DNA of 64,000 nt, taken from positions 1,910 through 65,909 of the forward strand of contig CAJJDO010000141.1 of the NCBI GenBank assembly GCA_905183005.1. The letters run 5' to 3'. The stretch is from Paramecium pentaurelia. Its lineage: Eukaryota; Ciliophora; Oligohymenophorea; Peniculida; Parameciidae. Position numbers and translations under genes: made by a program. This document shows, one piece after another, positions 11,954-23,578 of this stretch (position 1 is its first letter; the number at the start of each line of letters is the position of its first letter). The notes under the pieces are model-generated. The model saw nothing but the letters and a program-made list of their open reading frames with translations. It made no database searches and was not told the DNA's origin.

Positions 11954-12890
11954 ATGTTTTCACCGCGTTCAAATTAGCAAACACCAACCCAGAGGAAAGT
12001 TGGAAGAAAAATGACAGAATCATCACAAAAATCTTCAAGAAAAATCGAAATATAGTCTTTACCTTCTGGTATCAGGATTATAATTGCAGAATCAATACTT
12101 ACATAAAATCACATTTCATCCATTCGAGATAGTTTAATCAGGTATTTAAAATATGAAGGTAATTTATGAAATGTATGAAAAGAATCCTATTAAAAACTAA
12201 GGCCTGTAGATATTTAAATTATGAATGAGTACGCTTTGACATAAGTTTCATTTGTTAAAGAATTTAGTGAAAAAAAAGAATTAATTGTAAATATGCTACT
12301 GCATCTTTTCTTTTACAGAAATACAAAATACATCAAGCAATGTTTTCAAGAAAAGAATTAAGCAGATGATATCAAAGAATTCTAAAGATTATTAATTTTC
12401 CATAAGAATGAATTAAATTCTTTAGAAGTTAGAACTCTCTTAAATTGGCTCAATGATTATATTGCCCACTATGATTTATTTTATTTTAAAGCATTATCTG
12501 ATGATGGATTAGATATAGTTTACAATGTAGTTTTGGACATTCCTACTTTTGTACCTCCATTATCCTAAGCAAATTTTATACCTTAGAATGTACTTCATCT
12601 TATCCAATTAGAATAAATAAAATGCAGAAGTTGATTCAGAAGAAGAGGAAAAGTATGCCAAAAGAAGAATGAAAATGGAAAAGTAAAATTAAGACTTAGA
12701 TGATGAAGAGTAAGAGAATTAAGATCAAACAGTGAAATATGATAATGAATAAAAAAAACCTAATGAATTTGAGGAATACATATAACAATAGGTCTTTGGA
12801 ACTTCATAATAACTATTTTAAAAAATAGAGGAGCAAAATAAAATAATTATTGAATAAGTAGAAAAAGAGAACAATAAAAAAAAAAAATGA
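11954..12890 (+). CDS. Charged protein, possibly CFAP119/CCDC189-like
   Basis: ATG 11954 to TGA 12890, with introns near 12154 (24 nt, ending AAG) and near 12585 (22 nt, ending TTAG). The first 60 residues are basic and Ser/Thr-rich (MFSPRSNQQTPTQRK). The middle is helical, with an FQRLLIFHKNELNSLEVRTL and NDYIAHYDLFYFK stretch that resembles the central region of CFAP119/CCDC189 by eye. The last third is strongly acidic and lysine/glutamine-rich. If the resemblance is real, it is a ciliary protein. It converges on the otubain-like gene, with only about 30 bases between the two stops. Confidence 0.6.
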
Positions 12891-12919
12891 AATATAAAAA
12901 TTCTTTTAATTTTTTTTCA

Positions 12920-15220
12920 TCATTATATACCTATGTTGTAATGGCCTGGACGAATTAATAGTATTATCTTATATTAATTGTTTGGTTCATACTCTTATAC
13001 TTTAAATACATTCTTTTCAAAAAAAATTAAAACAACATAGCTTAAAATAAATTGAATTTTTACATCTTTAAGAACTTTGCCAATTCTGATATAATTAATT
13101 CTGTAGAATTAAATTCCTACTCCCAAATTAAAATATTATTGTTCTCAGTAATAACAAGAAACATCTCGCTGTTTTCATATAGATAATTTGAAAGATTTCT
13201 AAAGAAAATAATAACTAATCCATATAAACATCCATCTATTTCTTCAGTCTCTTAAGTATGAGCTGCAAATTCCTTCTCTAATTATATTTATCTTTCAGCC
13301 AAATCTGAAATTTTTCTTAATTATTAAATTCTATAAATAAATTCAAAAGTCAAATAATTACTAAAATTAGGAATCTGATCAGTGTTAAAATTTTAATAAG
13401 TAATTTTAGATTAAAATTTACCCAGAATTAAATCTTTAAATTTACTAAATTCATAATCTGAAAATCTAATTAATAGCTCCATATATTAAAATCCAAATGC
13501 TGAATAAAAACAATTACCATCACCTCTCACTTATCTAAATGAGAGACAATGTTTTTTTAATTCCATTTAAGTTTAGGGATTATTAATTGAATAATATTCA
13601 AACAATTCTTTTTCTGATTAAACTTTTCTCAAATAAAATTAATATTATGTTTCAGTATCTCTCTTTCTTGAACTTTCATTATATAATTGATTAATATGTT
13701 TTTTAATTGATTAAGATCTTGATAAATCAAAGTCAATATAAACTGAATCATTAATACTCAAAAATTTAATATTCTTCTAATTTTAATTTTAGAGTTAAAT
13801 AATTTAATTTTTTTGAAGATCACCATCTGATTCAACAAAATTATTTTATTAAGGTTTCGATGAACAAGCATTTCCTTCACTTTTTTATTTCTATATTTAA
13901 TATTCTTTTTAAAATAGAGTTTCTAATTAAAATTATAATTATTATTTAATTCCTAGTTTTTCTGTAGAAATAAGATTTAAAATTTAATCAAAATTCTTCT
14001 TTTATTCTTAAAGTAATGCATCCTTAATTTCATAAATTTCAGATTTTTCACCCCTTTAATAATAGAACATATACTACTTTTTACTTAATACAATTGCTTA
14101 TTATAAATTCTCTAAATGATGATCAACATAAATTTATATATTTCTAGCTTTCTCATCCATTAGACAATTTAATTGGTTTAGTTATTCTTAGGTTATCTGA
14201 CTTAAACTTACACATTATTAAATTACCAAATTTATTCTTCTTTTATTTAAGGTTATCTGGATTTTCCCCCCAAGAATTATTATAATTTAGTTAAATCTCT
14301 CTAAAATGTTTCTTGAATTTAAGTTATTTAATTTAATTTATTCGTCAATTACATTAGAGATTTATCTGCTTTCTCAATTTCAATTTTTACACATTCTAAA
14401 TCTTATTAAACCAAATCTATAATTTTCTTCTCTTTATTTTCTGAATCAACTTTTACCCTAAATAAAATAGAAATTATTATTACCACTATTTTAATTACTC
14501 TAAACTTTTTTGATTTGATTTTTATTCTAGAGTGAAGCTATTTATAAATTAGCTAATTTGGTTTTCAATTTCTTTGATAATTTTATATTTTTACTTTTAT
14601 AGTAGTTTCGATTTTATTCGTTGATTTAGAGTTGAATACACTAAGGTAGTTAAAAGTTATCTTTTTTAAGTTCTTCATTTAATAGTGTTTAATTAGATTT
14701 AGGTAATATTTCCTTTGATTAATTTTGTCTAAAAATTTCTATTTCTTATTACTAGACTTTCAATTAGTATTCCATTTCTTGTATTTTCTACAATATTGGA
14801 CTTTAACATTAACATGGTAAATTTTCTGTTTTGACTATAAATGTTTTTTTTTATGTAATTTTTTGGCTTGCTTCTTGTACAACCTATAATTCATCCTCTG
14901 CACCATTAGTTTAATGATGATGATTAATATCCTAATTAATCTTTACTTATGATTTGTATCTTAATTCTTTTGATGGTATTGTTTTTTTTTTCTATTTGTC
15001 ATTTTAATATGATTAATTCTAAAATTAATGTAAACTAGATTATATGAATTGGGTACTTTACATTTTCCTCTTTTTTTGATACATATTCAAGTCCTATTAC
15101 TTATTCTAAGTTAATTTATTTTTGCTCTTTAAGTTCTTTGTTGGAAGTTGCATAGATCCCTAAAGTTTTCTCGGTTTTATGCTAAGATTATGGTCTTTAT
15201 TAAAATTGATTAGCTGACAT
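12920..15220 (-). CDS. Otubain-like cysteine protease with long coiled-coil N-terminus
   Basis: The C-terminal third has the otubain (peptidase C65) signature: VRGDGNCFYSAFGFQ with the catalytic Asp and Cys near 13500-13525, then IDGCLYGLVIIFFRN, and the catalytic His in LLIRPGHYNIG near 12935-12950. Otubains remove ubiquitin from proteins. The first 450 or so residues are K/Q/E-rich and likely coiled coil, which is unusual for the family. A 23-nt intron ending AAG near 13036-13058 is needed to bring the His motif into frame and gives a continuous YEPNNQYKIILL sequence. At least two more introns lie upstream, one near 15000-15060 being poorly resolved. A second member of the family lies at 37643-38777. 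Confidence 0.8.
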
Positions 15221-15286
15221 ATTTTTTTCTATTATTATATTTTAGAAAAAATAATATTATCTCAAAAGAATAAAAAATAGTTAAAT

Positions 15287-15837
15287 ATGGGATGTTATTA
15301 ATCAAGAGAAGGTAAATATAGTAGAGAAATTGTTTATAAAAGCACTTCAATAAAATTGGTGGAAGGAGTTATTGAAGAGATTAATTCTTAAGCTATTGGT
15401 ATATAAGAAATCAATTAAAATTAGTAAACGTCTCCATAAATCCGATGGCTAGTAAATTAAGAGAATAAGTTTATAAATACATTTAAAATCACGAGGAAAC
15501 ATCTGATTTTTTTGATTAAGAAGGAGAGATTATCTAATTAGAACAACTAAAAAATTTAGTTTTTGCAAGTACAGAAACTCTATTAAATTTTTAATTTAGT
15601 TCTAGTTATGTAGTAAATAATCTAATTTAGATAAGTGAGAATGATTTATTGAATACATTTGAATAAATCCTTCTATTCGCAGACAAAATATCATGTCTTT
15701 ATCAGATATGTTTTACTGATTATATTATATATGAAATTGATGGAATGGACTATAACTCTTATGCAGATTGTTTAGTAAAATCTGTGTTCAAGTAAATTAA
15801 TATTTTATTAAAATAGATTTTTAACTTAAAACACTGA
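15287..15837 (+). CDS. Short protein with MGC lipidation-type start
   Basis: Starts MGCYQSREGKYS. Gly2 followed by Cys3 fits N-myristoylation plus palmitoylation, so membrane attachment is likely. One 26-nt intron (15399-15424, GTATATAAG..AAATTAG) joins the first 37 codons to the rest. The product has about 174 residues, mostly helical with acidic patches, and ends near KQINILLKQIFNLKH. No family is recognised. It is divergent from the otubain-like gene, with only 66 bases between the two start codons, so the two probably share a promoter region. Confidence 0.68.
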
Positions 15838-16180
15838 GAGACAGATTGTTTCTGTAAAGTTTTTGTGTCTAAATGCAAAAAATGTAATAGTTTCATAATC
15901 TATAATAGTTAAATACAATATTTCAAAAAATGATGAAATATGAAAATTATAATTTTTGATTAATATTAATTATTATGAATTAATATCTATATCAATTTGA
16001 ATAATATCTCCAAAACATCTACTATATTTTAGTGAGTTAAGAATAGATATAAGATAAATGAAAGATTATTAAAATGTTAAAATGATTTTAATTTTGAGAA
16101 AATAAATTAAATACTTTAATAAGAAAGTTTTCCCTAAATATGGAATTGATCAGAACAATAATATAATATTAAGAATTTTA
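15838..16180. other. Convergent intergenic region
   Basis: About 340 AT-rich bases between two genes whose 3' ends face each other. No coding frame or structure is recognised. It should hold the 3' processing signals of both genes. Confidence 0.5.
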
Positions 16181-17866
16181 TCATTTTTTTCTCAAAAAAA
16201 AATCACTTAATGTGGCTGGTCCACTACTATGCATATGTATAGTTCCTGAAGTTGGTAAAGTTGCATCTCCCTTCATATCATCATAATATGAATTTGGATA
16301 ATAAATAGGTTTTTCCAATACTTTAAAATCATAATTCTTAGAATATAAATTTTAAAATTCCCTTTAAAATTATCCTTGATCCATGCATACATCAATTTTA
16401 TCTGGTAAAGAATCTGGTTTAAATGTAGGAAATTCATCTACTGATTCCACAAATTATGAGTGATACGATTAATTAAATTATGATTAACTTTAAGAAGTAG
16501 GTGTATTTATTCTTAAATGATGAATTTTTTATTTGACTTTTTATAACTTTTCTCCAAATTAATCAAATAATTAATCTAATTGACTATCTTATTTTCTTTC
16601 AGGAGATATAAAACTACTTGAGCTATGCTAATGAATATTATTGGAAATTTGATAGTCATATTCAGTTTTTATTCTTCTATTATCACTAAACCGATATGAA
16701 TCTGCAGTTTCAGGACTTTACTTTCTTGATCTCTCATAAATCTAAGTTGAATTCATTTGTGTAGGGGCTTTAGAATGATAATTTGATTAAGTATTGTTTT
16801 ACTATCTCTATGGTACAAAGAAAGTCATTTAAGTTTAAGGTGTTTTTTACTCTTGTTAATTTCTCTCTAAATGTGTAGTACTGTAATTATTTGTATTATA
16901 TGAGTTTTAAATATGTTATGTATGTTATTTATTGATATAGCCCTAAGATGGAGAAGGACTTTAAGTTTGATATTTATTATTCAAGGAAGTACTATTCATT
17001 ACAAATTTATTATCAGTTTAAGTGTGATTGCCTACTGAATTAGTAGAAGTTATATTTAAATTTTGTTTTTGAACCAATATTTTTTCTAATTAATATAAAT
17101 CAATTCGTTTTTCCTCATCTACTTATAACATCTTACCTAATAAATCAACGAATGAAGGTTAATACTATTGTGACAATACTCTCAGATATGTATTGATTAC
17201 ATCTTATGAAACTGTAAATTTAGATAAATCATATATAGATTAGACAGATTATTATAATGCTAATTCAAGGATAACCAAACCTAATGAAAAAACCTTAATA
17301 ATGAAATTTGATACTTCTGATTTCTCATAATTATAGATTGGATTCATTGTTCTCTTTCCTAGCTCATAAACTAGAATAGGAGCCATATAACATTAATTTG
17401 TAAATCCAATTAACTGCATCTTGTATTCATACATGTCAGTTATAAATCGAATGTCTGTTAATTAGTATCTATTATTTTATGTTACCAATATTGTTTAAGG
17501 ACTTAATTGACCATGTCTTATTCGTTTTGATATGAATAACAACAATGCTTATGTGACATCTTTAATTATAGATAGACAATCAAACTGGCTAAGCTTCTTT
17601 ATTTCTCCAACGCATTTCGCATTATATTAATATTGCAATGATATTCCAAATAGTTAACCACAAAAAGATTTTTATTCGCTAGTAGTAAATTTAACTAGTC
17701 TGCAAATAGTTGGATCTAAAATTTATGTTCTCTTTTGTGTTTCGGTTCTTGCTTATTCATATTGAACAAAGGAATCATATGTTTTATTAATTTGGATCAA
17801 TTAATCATTTTTGCTATTGATTAAATAACCTTAACCATATGCAATATTATTAACATCTTAATTCAT
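16181..17866 (-). CDS. Protein kinase-like protein, probably catalytically dead
   Basis: Intronless frame of about 561 residues. The N-terminal half reads as a kinase fold: a catalytic-loop equivalent RHGQLSPQTILV, an activation-segment start LTDIRF, an APE equivalent YMAPILVYELGKR, and the F-helix VFSLGLVILELAL. The HRD aspartate is replaced (HGQ) and DFG is DIR, so phosphotransfer is unlikely and it is best called a pseudokinase. The N-lobe is short, with no clear glycine loop. The C-terminal 300 residues are low-complexity, rich in N, Q, S and T with Pro motifs, and probably disordered. The start codon overlaps the stop of the upstream coiled-coil gene by two bases (ATGA), so the 5' model deserves checking. 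Confidence 0.7.
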
Positions 17867-19927
17867 TATAATATAAATTATAAATTTTATTTCAACAACT
17901 CATATTTCGAATCACAATTCATTTTCTTTTCAATTAATCCTCTAAAATTATTGTTAATAGTTTATTTGTTATAATATTAAACTCTTTGCAAAACTATTGA
18001 TAGCTACTCACAAAATTCTAAATCTTAACTATTTAACAATGTTAATAAAATTTCAAAATGTTTAGTTAATTATTATAAAAACTAATTCTAAAATTAACCT
18101 TAAGCAATTATTTCTAATAATATTTGTACCATATTTCTATCATCAATCATTTTTATCACAAAAACATCTAATAATCCATTATCTAAAATGAATTTTTGAA
18201 CTTCCTCATTACACTAAAATAAATTATATAAATACAATTTCTTAAGAAAGATATTTTATTGATATTGATATATCCCTATCATAAAACATTAAAATAAATG
18301 CCACTTAAGTATTATTTTTTTTTTTTTTTTCCAATAATGCTTTTAATTACAATATGAATTCTCTATTTTTTGAATCATGAATCCCAATATAATATTTGCA
18401 ATTTTACTATTTTTTTTAATTTTTTATGAATTCTTCGATTTATTAGCAATTAATTGATGAACAAGTATTTTTGAAATAAAATGAAGAGAGTTATAATAAC
18501 AATTTATAAATTTATGAAAATCCTTGTTTATTAATTACTATTTGCATTAAATTTCCAAGCAAGTCAATTAAATTATCTTATAAACAACATGGCAATAGTT
18601 CTTGATTCCATTTGTTAATATCTATACCTAATTATATTTGTAATTGGTCTAATCCAAAAAATATTTGTTCAAAAACACTTTAAAATAATTTAATTTATTT
18701 TGTTTAAATATCTTAGTTATTAGTATTTTTTTTAGGTTAATCTTATAATACTTATTATTATTATTTAGGTTGTTCTAGTAGTTATTATTGCGATTATTAT
18801 TTTAAAGTTTATTAAGATTCATTTTATTCTGTATGATATATTTATTCCTTAATTTATTCTTTTTATTCCAATAATTTTTAATTTATTTTTTCTAACTTTT
18901 TTTACAATTAAATTGTATTATCTTTTTCAAGAGATAACTTCTTTTCTAATTCTAATATTCTAACTTTTTGAGATTCTACTTATTTTTCTAATAAAGTATT
19001 TCTCTATTTTAATCTTTAAATTTCTTAACTATAAGTTGAATTATTTTTTTATATTGATGATCCTTTAAGTTCAATTAGTTTAACTTTAGATTTTAATTGA
19101 TGTTCTAAATTATTAAACTTTTTATTTAAATTACTCAATTTTTATTAATATTGTTCTTCCATCATTTTACATAAAATATCATAAACCTATTAAATACTGT
19201 TAGACATTTCAGATTTAAATTTTTATAATGAATATTCATATTCTACTAATTCTTTTTCTTTTTTTATTTGCATAACTTATTTTTTCTCTAATAATTATTT
19301 AACATTTTCCAATTCATCTACAATTTCATTATTGATCTTCTATTTTTCCTTTCTATTGATATCTTGATATGTTTCTTCTGCTATTTCCTCAATTAAGCCC
19401 TTGATTCCTTTATCTCTAGTACATAATTGAAGAGCATTTAATGAGACAATATTTGGATCAATTGTAACAATTTTATTTTTTAAATTTTCTTTAAATTATA
19501 ATTTTTGCTCTGCATTTTGAAATTCAATTGAATATTCTTGTAATAATATTTTATAGAACTCTGTAAACTTAACAGGTCTTCCCTTTATTATGCTTAATAA
19601 TGACTTGGTTTATTTATGAGTACACACATCATCTTCTGGATCTATGCAATCAACTTTGGACAATTATAAATCTGATCCTTTTTCAATGTATTTTGCATAT
19701 TATTTATTGAGAAATGAACTCTTATCAAGAGTTGGTCTAGATTGTTCAGTTTAATCCAATTAATTGAGTCTATTTTCAAGATCCATATCAAATTGATGTG
19801 TAGTAGAGATTTATTCTAAAATTTATTAATATTTTTGAAGATCAAAGGGATGTCTCTTTTTATTTTGATCTTCTTCATCAACTCTTGCTTTAAGAGTTCT
19901 CATTCCTGAGAAAGTTAAATTTGACAT
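17863..19927 (-). CDS. Large coiled-coil protein
   Basis: ATG at 19927, TGA at 17863-17865, with one 22-nt intron near 18194-18215 (GTATTTAT..TTTTAG). About 680 residues. Residues 1-200 are mixed and globular, about 200-430 are a long E/K/Q coiled coil ending in a glutamine-rich tract, and the last 200 residues are helical and hydrophobic, possibly armadillo-like. A run of 16 A in the coding strand near 18315-18330 stays in frame. The architecture suits a centriolar, basal-body or cytoskeletal protein, but no specific family is recognised. It is divergent from the PLC gene, with start codons 27 bases apart. Confidence 0.72.
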
Positions 19928-19953
19928 AATTTGAATTATATTAATTTATTAAG

Positions 19954-22490
19954 ATGTTAGTAACAATGAAAGGACGTAAGAGTTCTGCATCAAAATTTGA
20001 TAGAAAGGAGTTTGATTAGAGAACATTAAGTGCTGCAGTAAATTTGATTGTTTATGGTTGTCATGTCCAAAAATATAATAAATCAAATAGAAAACCGATA
20101 TCTAGATTATATTATTTATATGAAGAAGACATGGATTATTTATAATACTTACACTCAGGCAGACCATTTGCATAATGTAGAATACCATTATTAGATATTA
20201 TTGAATTAAGAGAAATACCAACAACAGAGTCATTCTAAAATTTACCTTATCAAAGAACTCTCTAAATAACATTTGCGAGTAAAAAGCATACAATTTTATT
20301 TAATACAAAGAATGAAAGGGATCTATTTTGGCAAGGTTTATAATATTTTATTGATGTGGCAGAACATAATTTGATAAGAGATATAAAAAGCACAAATGAT
20401 AATCCAATAGTTGAATAAATCACCTTAAAATAAATTAAAGGAATGTTACCATAATTATCTATCACAAAATAAGAAGTATTATATCATAATGTATTTTTAG
20501 CTAAAAAGTCTGTTTAATCAATATGATTTGGAAAGAAGAGGATTCATTTCTAGTTCCGATTATCAAGATTTACTAAAGAGATTGATGAATCAAGATTTCG
20601 TACGATTTCTATTCGATAGATATGCAGTGTAATAAATGAACAAATAAGAATTTATTAAATTCTTAACAAATGAATAATCTCCATATCAAAAATAATGTGA
20701 AGACGCATTTAGATTGTTTGCCAAATAAGATGGAAACAACTTTTCATTATCTTTCTTAGAATTCTTAAATTATCTTCTAAGTACTTACAATTAATTGTTT
20801 GATTATCAAAAAACATAAATCTATTAATCTGAAGATTATCCTTTGACTGATTATTGGATTAATTCTTCTCATAATACCTATCTAATGGGAGATTAATTGA
20901 CAAGTGAAAGTTCTATTCAAGCTTATATAAATGCTTTTCAAAAGGGTTGTCGATGTGTAGAATTGGATTGTTGGGATGGAGATAATAATCAACCAATTAT
21001 TTATCATGGTTTCACAATGACTTCAAAAATATCATTTGAATCTGTAATATAAACAATAAAGGAATATGGTTTTAAATATTCTAAATATCCATTAATACTT
21101 TCCCTTGAAGTTCATTGTTGTGTTAAGTAGTAAGATGTTATGGCAGACATTTTAAAAACATATTTAAATGAAAATCTCTTACTTTTACCAGACGATTACA
21201 AGTCTTCAGAATACTATCCAAAATTAAATAAGCTTTATTACACAGTAATTATAAAACATAGAGGTAAGATGAAATCAAGTTTATAATATCGAGAAAGATT
21301 TATATCAATAACTCCAATTAATATAATTCAACCTAATTTTGATGATTCTGAAAGTCCTGACATTATTAAAAGACCTAGTCTATCTATATAACCTGATTAA
21401 TAATAATTAAATACACCAACTACTTTGAAACCAAGATCTTAAAAGTCATTTAAGAGACAAGATCATGGATTACCTATGCAATAATTTAGAAATACTATTA
21501 ATCCTTTTTAAATAGAAGAAGAGATGAAACCAAATAAAATAATCCATAAAACAAAAACAGAAACTACACTAAGACCTAAATACAAAATCTCAAATATTGA
21601 AACTCAATTTAAATTTGATGCACCTAATCCAAGATGTCAAATTGTGCAAACACCTTTAAAAGTTGATTCTGATGAAGATATCTCTATAGACAAAGCTAAA
21701 AAAGAGAAAGCAGAAAGTCTCAAGATGAGTTCAATAACAGCTTTATTTGGAGCAGCAATTAAATAATAAAACAGAACAGTTTGGGAAATATCTTCTTTAG
21801 ATGAAAGCAAAGTTAATGAAAATTTACTAGATTTTCATAGAAGGTACTTTACTAGAATATATCCATCTGGTTCAAGAGTAGATTCTAGTAATTATGATCC
21901 TATTCAAGCTTTTAATAGTGGTTCATAAATAGTGGCACTTAATTTTCAAACTAATGATATGCCTATGTTACTCAATATGTGTAAATTTATGGAAAATGGA
22001 GGGATTGAATCAGGTTATGTATTGAAACCATAATGGATGAGATCAGATGGAAAAAAAAAAATAAGTGAATTTACTTCTATTTAATTATCCTTCACTCTTA
22101 GTTTATTAGTTGGCTATAATCTTAGATAATTGAATGTATTATATTTTTCTTTATTGTAAGAATTAAAATGCAAAGGTAAACCCTTAAATTAAAATTTCAA
22201 TTCGAGGTCTATAATAGGATGAATAAAATAACAAACCACAGATTGCAACCATCTCATAAAGTGGATTAAATCCTTAATTTAATTTTATCTATAAATACAA
22301 TATAAGATGCCCAGACTTGGCATTTTTGATATTTGAGGTACTCGATGCCAATAAGGACTTCTTAGGATGGAGTGCCATACCTCTCTCATGTATGTCTTTT
22401 GGTTATAGGGCTGTTTAATTACTAAGTTAATACTTGAAGCCTTTACCAAAGAGTTGCCTCCTTGTACACGTTCAAAAAAATAATGACTGA
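19954..22490 (+). CDS. Phosphoinositide-specific phospholipase C
   Basis: Hydrolyses PIP2 to diacylglycerol and IP3. Order of parts: N-terminal region with a PH-like length, EF-hand-like region (FNQYDLERRGFIS), catalytic X box (SSHNTYLMGDQLTSESS, then CVELDCWDG with the first His and metal ligands; second His in IIYHGFTMT), a long charged linker, Y box (YPSGSRVDSSNYDP, then ALNFQT and GYVLKPQWMR), and a C-terminal C2 domain ending with the family's typical GYRAVQLLSQYL then LLVHVQ. Two introns are needed: one of 25 nt near 20488-20512 (..TTTTTAG) and one at 22136-22160 (25 nt, ending GTAAG). Without the second, the C2 domain is lost. Overall a delta-type PLC, about 830 residues. Confidence 0.93.
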
Positions 22491-22508
22491 AAAACTTTTA
22501 TAATTAAT

Positions 22509-23469
22509 ATGTTTAATAATATTAAGAGAAACTTGACCATCTTTAACAAAGACATTGTTGAAACATCTTGGTTGAAAAGCTTAATTGATGATGTTCCTAA
22601 GGCAAAACACATATAAGTAGTGTTTATACATTATTATGATATAGATACTGCATAAATGTCTTTCAGGAGAATACACTAATGTTGATCCCAAAGTAGCACT
22701 TCGAAAGATTTCATAAAGATTGTAACATTCTCAAAAACCTTTAAATGCCCTTAAATCTCTATATATGACACACCTATTAAATAAGTTTTTGATAACTTAA
22801 TTGACGGATAAACTAATTGACCAATAATCCAAAGATCCAGCAGAAGTCTTAATGGTATCTGTAGCACATTTATATTATTCTTATCTTAAATCATAAAAAA
22901 ATGCATTTGAGAAGATAGATAGCATTTTTAAAATGAATAGATAACTTGAAGTTTTAATGCTGAAAACTAATATTCCGATATTAAAAGAAATAATAACTCT
23001 CCTTATTATAGATATTATAACAATATATGAATCTATTGATGTAAAGGATGACTATGAAAAAAGAATTAGAGCAATGAAACAAGTTAGAAGATTTGTTGAT
23101 TTAAAAGGATATTTATAAATGAATTAAGAATTATAAAATAAACTGAACACCCTTAATTTCTCAGATATTAAGTAACATAAATATATTGAAAGTAAAATTT
23201 GTAAAACTATTCCAATCTCATAAGAAATTGAAATACATCAAATTGAATTCAATAGAAAACAACTCTCAATATAAGTCAATGATAGTACTTAATTTGAAAC
23301 TTATAATTCGTGTCAAGGACATGCATAGGAAAGAAAAATGAGTCTATAAACTGGAACAATAATAAACTAAAAAGGGATTGTTTAATCAAATACAACTAGA
23401 GCTTCATCTATTAAAGATAATTTCTTTGTCCCTAAATAAGGACCATTATCTTTTTTGATTCCAAGCTGA
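22509..23469 (+). CDS. ANTH-domain protein (clathrin-assembly type)
   Basis: Starts 18 bases after the PLC stop. A 28-nt intron near 22615-22642 (GTAGTGTT..ATATAG) joins the first 36 codons to KAKHIQILHKCLSGEYTNVD and RLQHSQKPLNALKSLYMTHL, which match the opening helices of the ANTH domain (AP180/CALM family). That domain binds PI(4,5)P2 and recruits clathrin. The rest is helical to about residue 200, then a variable tail with KQGPLSFLIPS at the end. At about 310 residues it is shorter than AP180. Adjacency to PLC, which consumes the same lipid, is interesting but may be chance. Confidence 0.72.
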
Positions 23470-23578
23470 ATATATATATAATATTATAAACTATTATTTA
23501 ATATACTCTATTAGTTTAACATGTCAAATTAAAAAAAAGAAATTCAAGCCTATTATTTATAAATTAAAATTATTAATA

